Part shown: one piece after another, positions 16,462-25,016 of the stretch
How the letters are laid out: each line of letters begins with the position of its first letter
Position numbering within the stretch: the first letter of the stretch is position 1
NCBI GenBank assembly: GCA_964422145.1
Contig: CAYQZV010000021.1
Coordinates: 1-37,283, forward strand
Direction of reading: 5' to 3'
DNA length: 37,283 bases
From: JACNKV01 sp964422145
GTDB taxonomy: Bacteria > Fidelibacterota > Marinisomatia > Marinisomatales > JACNKV01
The notes under the pieces: model-generated
What the model was told of the DNA's origin: nothing
What the model saw: only the letters and a program-made list of their open reading frames with translations
The model's database searches: none
Translations under genes and position numbers: made by a program

Positions 16462-18055
16462 GTGCTAATTTTTCCTTTAGCAAAACATTCTCCGGATTGA
16501 TCTCCAACGCTAGTTGATAATACTTTTTCGCTTCGTCCAATTCACCCAAGTCAAACAGGATATCTCCAAGATGTTCTAGAACTACTGAATTTGTATCTTC
16601 AATTTCGATCGATTTCTTGACGTACTCATAAGCCGTCTCAATGTTATTCATCTTGTATAAAATCCAGCCGTATGTATCTAAATAAGCCGCAGATTCCGGC
16701 TCCAAGGAAATGGCTTTTTCGGACAGCTGTTTTGCCAATTCGGCATCACCGTTTCGTTCGATCAGGCTGTAAGCATAATTATTATACGCCTGCGCATCTG
16801 TGCTGTCTGCTTCAATTAACTGAACATACATGCTGTCGGATTTACTCCATTGCCCTACCACATCATAGATCATTGCTAAACTATGCGTGACCATCTTCGA
16901 ATCTGGCTGAACAGCCAATGCTGCATTCATATGATGAATCGCATTTTCATATTCTTCCAATGATTCATAACCCGCACCAAGCAAGTATTGGACCAAATAA
17001 TCATCATTAAACCGATCACTGACTGGAGATAAAATATCCACGATATATTGATTGTCATCATCGACCGCTCCAGCCAATCCGGCGTTGATATATCCTCTGG
17101 GATCGGTTGAGTCATTTTTAATCATTCGCTCGGAAAAATATTTTCCGTCGGCAATATTTTCCTGTTCTCTGAAGATGACGGATAATGCATTGAGAGCTTC
17201 TTGATGTGTACTGTCAATATCAATCACATCCAGGAACGTTTCAATCGCAGCATCCGGTTGTTTCATTTCGTATTGCAGCCATCCGATTTGAGAGAAGATT
17301 TCAATATCCAAACCTCCCTCGGCAATAAGACTTTGCAGCGCTTCAAGTCCGATGACCAAATCGCCATTAGCAATAGCAACATCAGCTAATGCTTGTTTAT
17401 AGTGAAGGTTTCCCGGATCAACAGAGATCAATTTTTTTAGCGTCAGTATCGCTGAGGTGAAATCTTTTTGGTTTAACTGGATTTCAACAATCGCTTCTAA
17501 AGGAACAGGAGATTGTTCATCTAATTCAAACGCGTGTTCATAGTATGAAATCGCCTTGAGATAATTTTTATTCACTTTCTCTATATCAGCCAATGCGAGA
17601 ATGTAATTGATGTCATCCGGAAATTTGTCACATAAAATCAGGAATTGTTTTTTTGCGGACTCAAATTGGCTCGTCATTAAGAATTGTCCTGCTAACATTT
17701 CCCTTGCTTCTTGATCATCTGGGTCAAGACTGACTGCTTTTTTCAAATGATACTCAGCTCGGTCGGGTTTCCCGAGATGCCAGTATCCCTCTCCCAAGGA
17801 TAAATGAATGGTGCTGACCGTTGAATCGTACATCAATGCATCTTGAAATTCGATAATCGCCATGGAGTAATTACCGTCATTCATGTAGAATTGTCCATCC
17901 ATGAAATGCTGTAAAGCCATCGGATCTGGCTGCTCATCGGTTTCATCTTGCTTAGGCTCACTCTTCTGAGATGGAAGATGTGGAGATATCACGGTACATC
18001 CTGATAAAATGATGAATAAAACTGCGGGTAATATTCGATATGGTATAAACTTCAT
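16454..18055 (-). CDS. TPR-repeat lipoprotein
   Basis: 533 residues. The signal peptide ends in the lipobox ILSG/Cys20. From about residue 47 to the end the protein is a near-continuous array of tetratricopeptide repeats, roughly 13 units, with the W/L-G-Y-A-P spacing (for example 'ALMYDSTVSTIHLSLGEGYW' and 'AQAYNNYAYSLIE'). It is probably an outer-membrane-anchored scaffold. It overlaps the DUF4292 lipoprotein gene, so the two are probably made together and may interact. The partner is unknown. Confidence 0.88.
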   Translation of the reverse strand: MKFIPYRILPAVLFIILSGCTVISPHLPSQKSEPKQDETDEQPDPMALQHFMDGQFYMNDGNYSMAIIEFQDALMYDSTVSTIHLSLGEGYWHLGKPDRAEYHLKKAVSLDPDDQEAREMLAGQFLMTSQFESAKKQFLILCDKFPDDINYILALADIEKVNKNYLKAISYYEHAFELDEQSPVPLEAIVEIQLNQKDFTSAILTLKKLISVDPGNLHYKQALADVAIANGDLVIGLEALQSLIAEGGLDIEIFSQIGWLQYEMKQPDAAIETFLDVIDIDSTHQEALNALSVIFREQENIADGKYFSERMIKNDSTDPRGYINAGLAGAVDDDNQYIVDILSPVSDRFNDDYLVQYLLGAGYESLEEYENAIHHMNAALAVQPDSKMVTHSLAMIYDVVGQWSKSDSMYVQLIEADSTDAQAYNNYAYSLIERNGDAELAKQLSEKAISLEPESAAYLDTYGWILYKMNNIETAYEYVKKSIEIEDTNSVVLEHLGDILFDLGELDEAKKYYQLALEINPENVLLKEKLARD

Positions 18056-18091
18056 AAACGGTTGTTATTGAGTCGGGGCCAATACTTCAGT

Positions 18092-19801
18092 TCAAGATGA
18101 CTTTTCTTTAGCAGTCTGTGCAACACAAAATGAATTTCCACCAATTTTCTTCGCTTCATACATGGCTGCATCGGCTTTCTCAATCAGTCCTTTTCCAAGA
18201 TCAGAATCCATCGGAAATTCGGCCAGTCCTACACTGATTGTCATACGCGTATGATTATTATCTTGATTAAAATGAAATGTTTCAATACTCTTCACAATTC
18301 GGTTTGCGACAATTTTTGCATTTTCCTTCGTTGTATCCACTAAAATCAGAGCATACTCTTCACCGCCGTATCGTGCAAGCACATCAATATTTCTGACATT
18401 GTCTCTGATAATTTGCCCAACGGTTTTTATAACATAATCTCCAAAAATATGTCCGTATGTGTCATTGATCCGTTTAAATTTATCTAAATCTAAAATGGAT
18501 AGAACAAAATTCTGATTAAACCGAACGGCACGATTTAACTCCTCTTCATATCGAATCTGAAAATATCTGTGATTCAATAATCCTGTTAATCCATCGTGGC
18601 TGGCTGTTTTGAGCACTCGTTTATATTCTATCCTGTTAGATAACAGCGTGTTCAATACATCTGTTATTTTCTTTGTATAAAAAATATCTGTCTCACTAAA
18701 TGACTTAGAGGAAATCCTTTCAAAGCTTAAACATGCTTTGTATTCACCTACTTTGAACGGGACCAATAAAACTGATGAATAATGAAATTCCGATGTTTCT
18801 TCTAAGTCAAAACGAGTTTTTTCTGCAAAGTCATGACTCCAGTACTTTGAAATAATATATTCTTCCGATGTGATACAGGCACCATGCAGGGACGTATCCA
18901 ATGCAAATCTCAATCCGGGTTCAACTGCGTCTTGGTCTCCATCGACAAAGTTAACTCTTCCTTGATTCTCAGTGATATCTTCAGCTGAAATGGTTAATTT
19001 ATCGTAGCTAAATAATGTGCGGCATAAAGGCAAGACAACTTCCCAGATCTCCTTGACATCCATTTTCAAGTTAACTTTAGAATATAGATTTGAAAAATAT
19101 TCTTCAAACGAGGATCGCTGGGACAATTCGCTGATTTTATCCAATCTTTCCATCCCGTCTGAGATTAGATCGGAGATTACGCTTAAAATATTTTTATCCG
19201 GTTTATTGACTTTGCTGAAATGATCCATGAACAGCAATATGCAGCCAACGGGGTTGCCCCGATAAATAATCTGTCGTCCCAACAGACATTCACTTCCTCG
19301 CCATGTCTCCTTTTTGAATACATCTTCCCAATCGTCACGGACATCCTTTTGCTGAAGAATGGAAACATGTTTTTCATTCATCAATAACTGAAGCAATTTG
19401 CTTTCTTTTGCAATGGATGTATTGAAAATATCCGACGACGCTTTTTGCAACACCTGTCCTCCATGCATCGAGTCAATCATATACACAGCAACCTGATATT
19501 TTGGATGAATCGACTGTGTTAAACGTAACACCGAATCTAATAATTCATCGTAATACTTGTTGATTTCATCGGTCGGAGCTGCGGCAGCTTGCGACGGTTT
19601 AGATAATGCGGATTCCCCGAAAGGTTTATCCTTGGACACATAAGCATAGGCAAGGCAAATAACAGCACCAACAGCGGTAACGGCTTTTAAGACGACAAAA
19701 AACAGGGATTCATTTCCGCCAACAAATTGCAGAAGGATGAAGACCGTTATTAACAGGACTGAAGCCAGCAAAGCTGTTCTCTGATGTTTAGCAAAATTCA
19801 T
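18092..19801 (-). CDS. Membrane diguanylate cyclase with two GAF-like domains
   Basis: 569 residues: two N-terminal transmembrane helices (about 10-27 and 33-55), two GAF-like sensory domains (about 85-225 and 235-395), and a GGDEF domain (400-560). The active site is GGEEY (479-483), a functional variant, and an inhibitory I-site RxxD (Arg470-Asp473) lies exactly five residues upstream. The enzyme should therefore make cyclic di-GMP and be product-inhibited. The conserved 'DGLTGLLNHRYF', 'DLDKFKRINDTYGH' and 'ADAAMYEAKK' are all present. The start codon sits three bases beyond a strong hairpin, an unusual arrangement. No EAL or PilZ gene is in the window. Confidence 0.92.
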   Translation of the reverse strand: MNFAKHQRTALLASVLLITVFILLQFVGGNESLFFVVLKAVTAVGAVICLAYAYVSKDKPFGESALSKPSQAAAAPTDEINKYYDELLDSVLRLTQSIHPKYQVAVYMIDSMHGGQVLQKASSDIFNTSIAKESKLLQLLMNEKHVSILQQKDVRDDWEDVFKKETWRGSECLLGRQIIYRGNPVGCILLFMDHFSKVNKPDKNILSVISDLISDGMERLDKISELSQRSSFEEYFSNLYSKVNLKMDVKEIWEVVLPLCRTLFSYDKLTISAEDITENQGRVNFVDGDQDAVEPGLRFALDTSLHGACITSEEYIISKYWSHDFAEKTRFDLEETSEFHYSSVLLVPFKVGEYKACLSFERISSKSFSETDIFYTKKITDVLNTLLSNRIEYKRVLKTASHDGLTGLLNHRYFQIRYEEELNRAVRFNQNFVLSILDLDKFKRINDTYGHIFGDYVIKTVGQIIRDNVRNIDVLARYGGEEYALILVDTTKENAKIVANRIVKSIETFHFNQDNNHTRMTISVGLAEFPMDSDLGKGLIEKADAAMYEAKKIGGNSFCVAQTAKEKSS

Positions 19802-19839
19802 AATAAAAACCCCACTGTAAAATTACACATACAGTGGGG
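19802..19839 (-). terminator. Terminator-like hairpin abutting the diguanylate cyclase start
   Basis: A perfect 10-bp stem (arms 19839-19830 and 19819-19810 on the minus strand, CCCCACTGTA/TACAGTGGGG) with a 10-base loop is followed by TTTTTATT, then immediately the ATG. It has all the parts of an intrinsic terminator after the anti-sigma gene. The only Shine-Dalgarno-like GGGG for the next gene lies in the 3' arm, so it may also gate translation. The stem is directly visible; the regulatory role is inferred. Confidence 0.75.
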
Positions 19840-19865
19840 AGAAATAAAGTAAGATTGTCTATTTT

Positions 19866-20414
19866 TTATTTAAATGAGGGTTTATTGTCTTTCACTAAAT
19901 GAATTCGATTATCAAACGCTCTGTTTTGGTGGGTATCTTTTGTTTCATGATCAAGGGAATCTTCACCAACTTCCACCATATAATCTTCTGATTTGACAGA
20001 AGACGCAGGGGCTAAATCTTCAGCTTCGGTTATATGGGGAGATATCATCCCCGGGGTTTGTACCGGGTTGGGCATCAATGTCAATCCGACAAAAACCAAT
20101 CCGACTATCACAACGGACATTAATCCTGCATATACCGGGGTAAAACCAAATACGGTGTTTTGCGGACTGATTTTTCGGGCTGATCGGTTCTTTTCCAATT
20201 CAATCTTAGTCGATAACCGATCCATAAAATCCGTAGAGGTTTTTACTTCGGGCATTGTCTGCATGGATTGGATGGTCATTCGAACCTGCTCTACCAACTC
20301 TACAGATTCCGGATGACCTTCTAAATATTGTTCAAACTCTTTCCGTTTTTGAAGTGTAAGTGAGTTCTCTATGTAATTTGATATATTGTCTTCAAACTGA
20401 TAACGATCCATCAA
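19866..20414 (-). CDS. Membrane anti-sigma-like protein
   Basis: A 182-residue protein beginning 12 bases after an ECF sigma gene, the usual place for its anti-sigma factor. The N-terminal 80 residues are helical and charged, resembling an anti-sigma cytoplasmic domain, but the zinc-binding HxxxCxxC motif is missing. There is one transmembrane helix (about 93-115), then a short acidic periplasmic tail of about 65 residues. Start choice is uncertain: TTG at 20414 lies nine bases after an AGGAG, and ATG is the next codon. Function is inferred from topology and position; no specific family is recognised. Confidence 0.7.
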   Translation of the reverse strand: MMDRYQFEDNISNYIENSLTLQKRKEFEQYLEGHPESVELVEQVRMTIQSMQTMPEVKTSTDFMDRLSTKIELEKNRSARKISPQNTVFGFTPVYAGLMSVVIVGLVFVGLTLMPNPVQTPGMISPHITEAEDLAPASSVKSEDYMVEVGEDSLDHETKDTHQNRAFDNRIHLVKDNKPSFK

Positions 20415-20426
20415 TAATCATTTCTC

Positions 20427-21005
20427 CTATTTGTATCGAAATTCTTTTAAAGATTCTTGTAATTGTAATCGAGCACGATTGATCCGTGACTTAACTGTGC
20501 CTAACGGAACATCGACTATTTTACTAATCTCTTCGTAAGAAAGTTCCTGAATATCTCGTAAAATCACAACGGTTCGAAAATGAAGCGGTAATTCTTGGAT
20601 AGCCTGTTGAATTTGCTGTTCAGCAAACTCACTCTGTACTGCTTCTCCCGTTTCGGGTTGAACAGCCGGCAGATCATAATCTCTTTCTTCGCTGCCCATT
20701 TGACTGAGTCGTGTTATCTTTCTCCGTTTCCTTTTTCGAAGTTCCGTTTTCGCTAAATTCCCGGCGATGGTATACACCCAAGTGGAAAACTTTGCGATCT
20801 CTTTATAATAGTGCCGATGAGTATAGACTTTTAGCAACGCATCCTGAACAATATCTTCAGCTTGTTCCATATCACTGACAAACCGATAAACAAACGTCAT
20901 GAGTCTGTCTCTGTATCGATTCACTAATTCGACATAGGCTCGTTCGTCTCCTTTCTGAAAACGAATGATCAGCTCTTCATCTGTATAACGGTGATCTTTA
21001 TCCAT
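20427..21005 (-). CDS. RNA polymerase ECF sigma factor (sigma-70 family, RpoE-like)
   Basis: 192 residues from the ATG, the standard ECF size. Region 2 (about residues 15-85) has 'YRDRLMTFVYRFVSDMEQAEDIVQDALLKVY' split by the usual loop, and 'FSTWVYTIAGNLAKTELRKR' for promoter melting. Region 4 (about 125-180) has the helix-turn-helix 'ELSYEEISKIVDVPLGTVKS'. An upstream in-frame TTG (21038) would extend it deep into holA and is rejected because the added residues are not conserved. It overlaps the holA stop by eight bases. The downstream membrane protein is its probable inhibitor. Target promoters are unknown. Confidence 0.93.
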   Translation of the reverse strand: MDKDHRYTDEELIIRFQKGDERAYVELVNRYRDRLMTFVYRFVSDMEQAEDIVQDALLKVYTHRHYYKEIAKFSTWVYTIAGNLAKTELRKRKRRKITRLSQMGSEERDYDLPAVQPETGEAVQSEFAEQQIQQAIQELPLHFRTVVILRDIQELSYEEISKIVDVPLGTVKSRINRARLQLQESLKEFRYK

Positions 21006-21987
21006 GATTGCCGATGATATTGAAGAGGAGACGGACAAGTTCTGATTCGTCCGAGACGGTTGTGGATTTGATCCGATTATCTAACTCTCCTAATTGACCC
21101 AATGCAAACTCTACCTCTTGCTGTGAAATCGATTTCGCATATTGCGGTATTTTCTTTTTCACAGATGGTGCTAATGGTATATAACCCGTTCTCGGGTTAA
21201 AAGTTCCCGGAGAGAGTTTTTCATACAACACTTCCTGGAAGAAACTTGTCAGCGGATACAACAGACTTAATAACGTCTCGTTTTGATTTATAAGGGATTG
21301 CCCAACCGCTAAGGATTTTGGTAAATCTTTGTTGGCAATGGATAAAATAAATTCCCAGCGCTGAAATTCGCGGTTCCATCCGGTAAACTGATAAACCAAT
21401 TCCTTTGTGACAATTTCATCATCTTGAATCAATAAACAAATCTTACTGATCTCGTTTGATAAATGATGCAGAGAATCTCCGGCAATCTCCATAATCGCAG
21501 TGATCACCCCTTGATCAACGTTTCTTCCGTTCTCTTTAAAGAAATACCGTGCCCATTCTTTGAGTTTATTCTCAAATGGACGGCTTACTGAAATTACATC
21601 AAGTGTTGATTTTAATTTTGTGATGAACGCCCTTTTCTTTAAAAAATTATCATGGATGATGATCAGACAATGAGACGGGATCGGATTAGAGCAATAGTCT
21701 AAAATCTCTTTTTGAGTTTTCTCTCGAATCGATTGGGGATTTCGCAGGATGAACAACTTTTTACTTGAAAACAGGTCGGTTTCCGTTAGTCGGTCAACGA
21801 TCTCTTTCCCACTCATTTCATCTGGCAAAAGGATTGTCCGATGGGCAGCGTTTCCGTCAAAAAGTGCTTTTTCAACCTTGGATGAAACTAAATCCTGTAA
21901 AAAGTAGTCATCTCCTTCTAAGAAATAGACGGGTCTTATCTTCCCATTTTCCAATGATTGGAACAGTTGTCTAATCTCGGTTGCCAT
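20998..21987 (-). CDS. holA: DNA polymerase III delta subunit
   Basis: 329 residues, the usual delta length. It has the N-terminal AAA+-like domain beginning 'PVYFLEGDDYFLQDLV' (as in 'vyLl.GeE.yLi'), a lid domain, and a C-terminal collar domain with 'LLSLLYPLTSFFQEVLYEKL'. Delta has no ATPase motifs; it opens the beta clamp as part of the clamp loader. Its ATG lies 17 bases inside the symporter gene, and its end overlaps the sigma factor start, so the three genes are compactly arranged although functionally unrelated. Confidence 0.92.
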   Translation of the reverse strand: MATEIRQLFQSLENGKIRPVYFLEGDDYFLQDLVSSKVEKALFDGNAAHRTILLPDEMSGKEIVDRLTETDLFSSKKLFILRNPQSIREKTQKEILDYCSNPIPSHCLIIIHDNFLKKRAFITKLKSTLDVISVSRPFENKLKEWARYFFKENGRNVDQGVITAIMEIAGDSLHHLSNEISKICLLIQDDEIVTKELVYQFTGWNREFQRWEFILSIANKDLPKSLAVGQSLINQNETLLSLLYPLTSFFQEVLYEKLSPGTFNPRTGYIPLAPSVKKKIPQYAKSISQQEVEFALGQLGELDNRIKSTTVSDESELVRLLFNIIGNHG

Positions 21988-23431
21988 TCTGCTTATAATA
22001 ATCGATTAGACTCATGATTACTACTGCTGCCAGAGACAACACAAAACTGACGATTCTCTCAGTCATCGCCGCTTGGAAAACAGCAACGTTTTTCCAAATA
22101 ATCGTTGAAATGGAGCCGACAAATAACCCTGCAATAACTCCGTTGCGGCTTGTTTTCTTCCACCACAGCGATAAGACCAACGCCGGGCCAAATGAAGCTC
22201 CAAGTCCGCTCCATGCATAAGACACCATTTCAAACACGAGATCTTTCGACGTCCACGCTAGCATGAATGCAATAATTCCGATAATGGCGGTTAGTATTCG
22301 TCCCAGTGTTAATGTTTTTATCACGCTTAAAATCTGATTCAATCCGGATCGACGGACTAAGTCTTCAGTTAAAACCGTTGTGCTGACCAATAATTGAGAA
22401 TCTGCGGTCGACATCATAGCAGCAATTGCACCGGAGATCAATATCCCTGCGATCCATGGTGACAGTAAATTTGCGGCCATGATCGGCATTAGTTTTTCAG
22501 GATCACCCAATGTTGCCAACGATATGACTACGCCTTGATGTTTGAGTATGCCGGCTGCGATCAGTTTTGCTCCGATCAACCCAATGAAGAGTGAACCGAT
22601 AAATGCTGGAATTGCCCACGAAATGGCAATCTTTCGTCCGGTATTAATACTTTCAGGACGATCAATGGCCATATAACGAACAATCAAGTGAGGCTGCCCC
22701 ATGTATCCTAATCCCCAACTCAAACCTGCCGCAGCACCCAAAACAGCTTTCATCCCGATTTGACCGGCGTATAATGTAGACCAATCAACAACCTGAGCCG
22801 AAGGATCGATATTTGAAAGCTCAATCCAGCCGACAATCGGGAGAATGACCAATGTTCCGATCATAATGATCCCCTGGATGAGGTCCGTCCATGCGACGGC
22901 TAAAAAACCACCTAAAATTGTGTACACTAAAATGATGACCGCTCCAAGGATCATCCCTTCGATTTGAGTGAATCCGAATGTGACATGAAGGACTTTACCT
23001 GCTCCGGAAAATTGTGCTGCGACATAAAATGTGAAAAAGAATGTAATGATCAGCGCTGATAAGAAACGGATGGTTCCTTTTTCATCGTTGTGTTTTTTCG
23101 ATAATAATTCCGGTAACGTGATCGCGCTCAGTTTTTCGGTGAGTACCCGTACAGGCTTCGCGATGATGAGCCAGGATGTGATAATCCCGAGAATGCACCC
23201 AAGGGCCGTCCATGATTCTAACAATCCCAACGTTAATGCAGCACCGGGGAGTCCCAAAATCAGCCATGCAGATTCACCGGATGCTCGTTCGGAAAAGGCA
23301 ATCACCGTTGGGCCTAAACGATGTCCGCCTAACGCAAAATCTTTGATGTTTTTCATCAATTTAGCAGTAAACAAACCGATGACCATGATCACAAGCAAAT
23401 AGATAAAAAACGTGATGCTTAATGCGCTCAT
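21971..23431 (-). CDS. Sodium:solute symporter, PutP-type
   Basis: 486 residues with 13 predicted transmembrane helices, in the SSS (LeuT-fold) family and closest in style to Na+/proline symporters: 'SERASGESAWLILGLPGA', 'LGYMGQPHLIVRYMAID' and the Na2-site helix 'MMSTADSQLLVSTTVLTEDL'. In E. coli PutP the Na+-linked Asp55 lies in SDMSGW; here the matching segment is SGESAW, so that Asp is Gly with a Glu beside it. Proline is therefore only a tentative substrate. It overlaps holA and lies 43 bases after uppP. Confidence 0.87.
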   Translation of the reverse strand: MSALSITFFIYLLVIMVIGLFTAKLMKNIKDFALGGHRLGPTVIAFSERASGESAWLILGLPGAALTLGLLESWTALGCILGIITSWLIIAKPVRVLTEKLSAITLPELLSKKHNDEKGTIRFLSALIITFFFTFYVAAQFSGAGKVLHVTFGFTQIEGMILGAVIILVYTILGGFLAVAWTDLIQGIIMIGTLVILPIVGWIELSNIDPSAQVVDWSTLYAGQIGMKAVLGAAAGLSWGLGYMGQPHLIVRYMAIDRPESINTGRKIAISWAIPAFIGSLFIGLIGAKLIAAGILKHQGVVISLATLGDPEKLMPIMAANLLSPWIAGILISGAIAAMMSTADSQLLVSTTVLTEDLVRRSGLNQILSVIKTLTLGRILTAIIGIIAFMLAWTSKDLVFEMVSYAWSGLGASFGPALVLSLWWKKTSRNGVIAGLFVGSISTIIWKNVAVFQAAMTERIVSFVLSLAAVVIMSLIDYYKQNGNRD

Positions 23432-23474
23432 CTCAGGAATCTCTCATGTATTTGTTTGGATTCGGTCATATAAT

Positions 23475-24239
23475 TCATAGTGCAAGTGCTATTAATCCGA
23501 TGAGAAAACAATAAACACCAAACCAATAGAATTTTCCTTTTTGTAACAGATGGATCAACCATTTTAATGAAATCCAACCCATAAGAAATGAACTGATGAA
23601 TCCCGCAGTAATTACCGAATACGGGAGCAGGCTTTCAGACGACTGAACCGTATCCAAAACGGTTAATAATCCTGAACCAATCAAAGCCGGGATGGCAAGG
23701 ATAAATGAAAATTTAGCGGTTTGTTTCGGATTCAACCCTAAGATTAAACCCATCCCGATGGTTGACCCTGAACGGGAAATTCCCGGAATGATTGCAAAAG
23801 CCTGTGCTACACCAATCCAAACTCCATGCAAAACACTGATTTTGTCTTTGCGAACGGTCGTCCATTTAGTTGAGATCAGCAATATTCCTGTGAACAATAA
23901 CGCGGTTGAAACGACCTGGATGCTGTCAAACGCCTTCTCAATATGATCTTTCAGAAAAAATCCGACTAACACAGCGGGAATCGTTCCAAGAATGATCGTT
24001 AAGATAAATATTTGAGTTTTCTTCTCTTTGAGTGAAATCAGTATTTGGAACAAATCTTTCCAGAATACGACCAAAATACTAAAAAGAGTACCGACATGCA
24101 CCACGATCTCAAAAACATTCCCTGGAATGTTGATCCCTAAAAAATGCTGCCCCAAGACTAAATGCCCTGAACTGCTGATCGGAAGGAACTCGGTAAATCC
24201 TTGGACAATTCCTAATATGATTGCTTCAATGAAAGACAT
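23475..24239 (-). CDS. uppP: Undecaprenyl-diphosphatase UppP (BacA)
   Basis: 254 residues and about eight membrane segments. Both catalytic motifs of the BacA family are present: VQGFTEFLPISSSGH with Glu17 and the Ser cluster, and PGISRSGST with Arg156. The enzyme dephosphorylates C55-PP to C55-P at the periplasmic side, recycling the lipid carrier for peptidoglycan and the surface glycans built by the cluster to its left. Intact and probably active. Confidence 0.96.
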   Translation of the reverse strand: MSFIEAIILGIVQGFTEFLPISSSGHLVLGQHFLGINIPGNVFEIVVHVGTLFSILVVFWKDLFQILISLKEKKTQIFILTIILGTIPAVLVGFFLKDHIEKAFDSIQVVSTALLFTGILLISTKWTTVRKDKISVLHGVWIGVAQAFAIIPGISRSGSTIGMGLILGLNPKQTAKFSFILAIPALIGSGLLTVLDTVQSSESLLPYSVITAGFISSFLMGWISLKWLIHLLQKGKFYWFGVYCFLIGLIALAL

Positions 24240-24300
24240 AATAATTGAATATTAGTAGAGAATTTATTCAAAATACTGAAAATTGTTTATGACAAAATGA

Positions 24301-24325
24301 AGCGGATGAAAATTAATCGTCCGCT
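24301..24325 (-). terminator. Weak inverted repeat at the end of pgeF
   Basis: AGCGGA and TCCGCT form a 6-bp stem with a 13-base loop spanning the pgeF stop codon. The following bases (TCATTTTG) are only weakly U-rich. It could be a partial terminator or mRNA-stabilising hairpin before uppP; a chance occurrence is not excluded. Confidence 0.3.
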
Positions 24326-24999
24326 ATACCTAGGATGGCAATCATCCTACCGGACCGATCACCGTCTCGCCGATATGAGTGGTATTTCTCCGGTAAACAG
24401 CATGTACACTCATCCACGATGTGAATGTGTTTCGATGGGATTTTTTCCATCATCATTTTTTCTTTGATCACTCCCGTCAAATTCACGTAAGATCGATCTG
24501 ACTTTCCGCTTTTCACAAATTGTATCGGAAAATGCTCAGTCACTTCTGGGCCAACTTCGAAACAACATTCATGAATACACGGCCCCAATACAACATGCAG
24601 ATTATCACGTTCTGCACCCAATGAATAAAGTTTGTCCAAACAATGCTCAATAATATTTGAGGTTACCCCTCTCCATCCGGCATGAATTAGCCCAATGATC
24701 TTTTTTGAGATATCCGCGATAAAGATGGGAACGCAATCGGCAACTTGGATTGTCAGTACATTACACGGATCATCTGTGACTAATCCATCCGTGCTAGGAT
24801 GAAATCTTGGTTCTTGAACAATTTGAACCTTTCCGGAATGAACTTGGTTTGGGATAACAATTGAATCAGGATTAAGTCCAAATTCTTTCGCCAGCTCAAT
24901 CCTATCCTCCGGCGGTGTAAAGGGGAAGGGTCGTAAACTAAATCCGGCACGGATTGAATCTTCAGGGAAGTAATGCGATAAATCCAAAAAAGGATGCAT
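24313..24999 (-). CDS. pgeF: Peptidoglycan editing factor PgeF (YfiH/laccase-domain)
   Basis: 228 residues, typical of the Cu-oxidase_4/YfiH family. Metal-site residues are readable: NQVH with His54, ADCVP with Cys89, and HAGWRG with His106, at the family spacing (Cys to His 17 residues), followed by GPCIHECCFEVG. In E. coli this protein clears wrongly built muropeptides (UDP-MurNAc-L-Ser) during peptidoglycan precursor synthesis; family members also show purine nucleoside phosphorylase/adenosine deaminase activity in vitro. It sits between an LpoA-like gene and uppP, which supports the cell-wall role. Confidence 0.92.
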   Translation of the reverse strand: MHPFLDLSHYFPEDSIRAGFSLRPFPFTPPEDRIELAKEFGLNPDSIVIPNQVHSGKVQIVQEPRFHPSTDGLVTDDPCNVLTIQVADCVPIFIADISKKIIGLIHAGWRGVTSNIIEHCLDKLYSLGAERDNLHVVLGPCIHECCFEVGPEVTEHFPIQFVKSGKSDRSYVNLTGVIKEKMMMEKIPSKHIHIVDECTCCLPEKYHSYRRDGDRSGRMIAILGIADD

Positions 25000-25016
25000 T
25001 AGATTTGGGTAAAAGT

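Noticed and set aside
21006..21038. TTG start giving an 11-residue N-terminal extension of the sigma factor
   Set aside because: It would lengthen the overlap with holA to 41 bases, adds a low-complexity Ser-rich stretch, and has no ribosome site; the ATG matches the usual ECF start.
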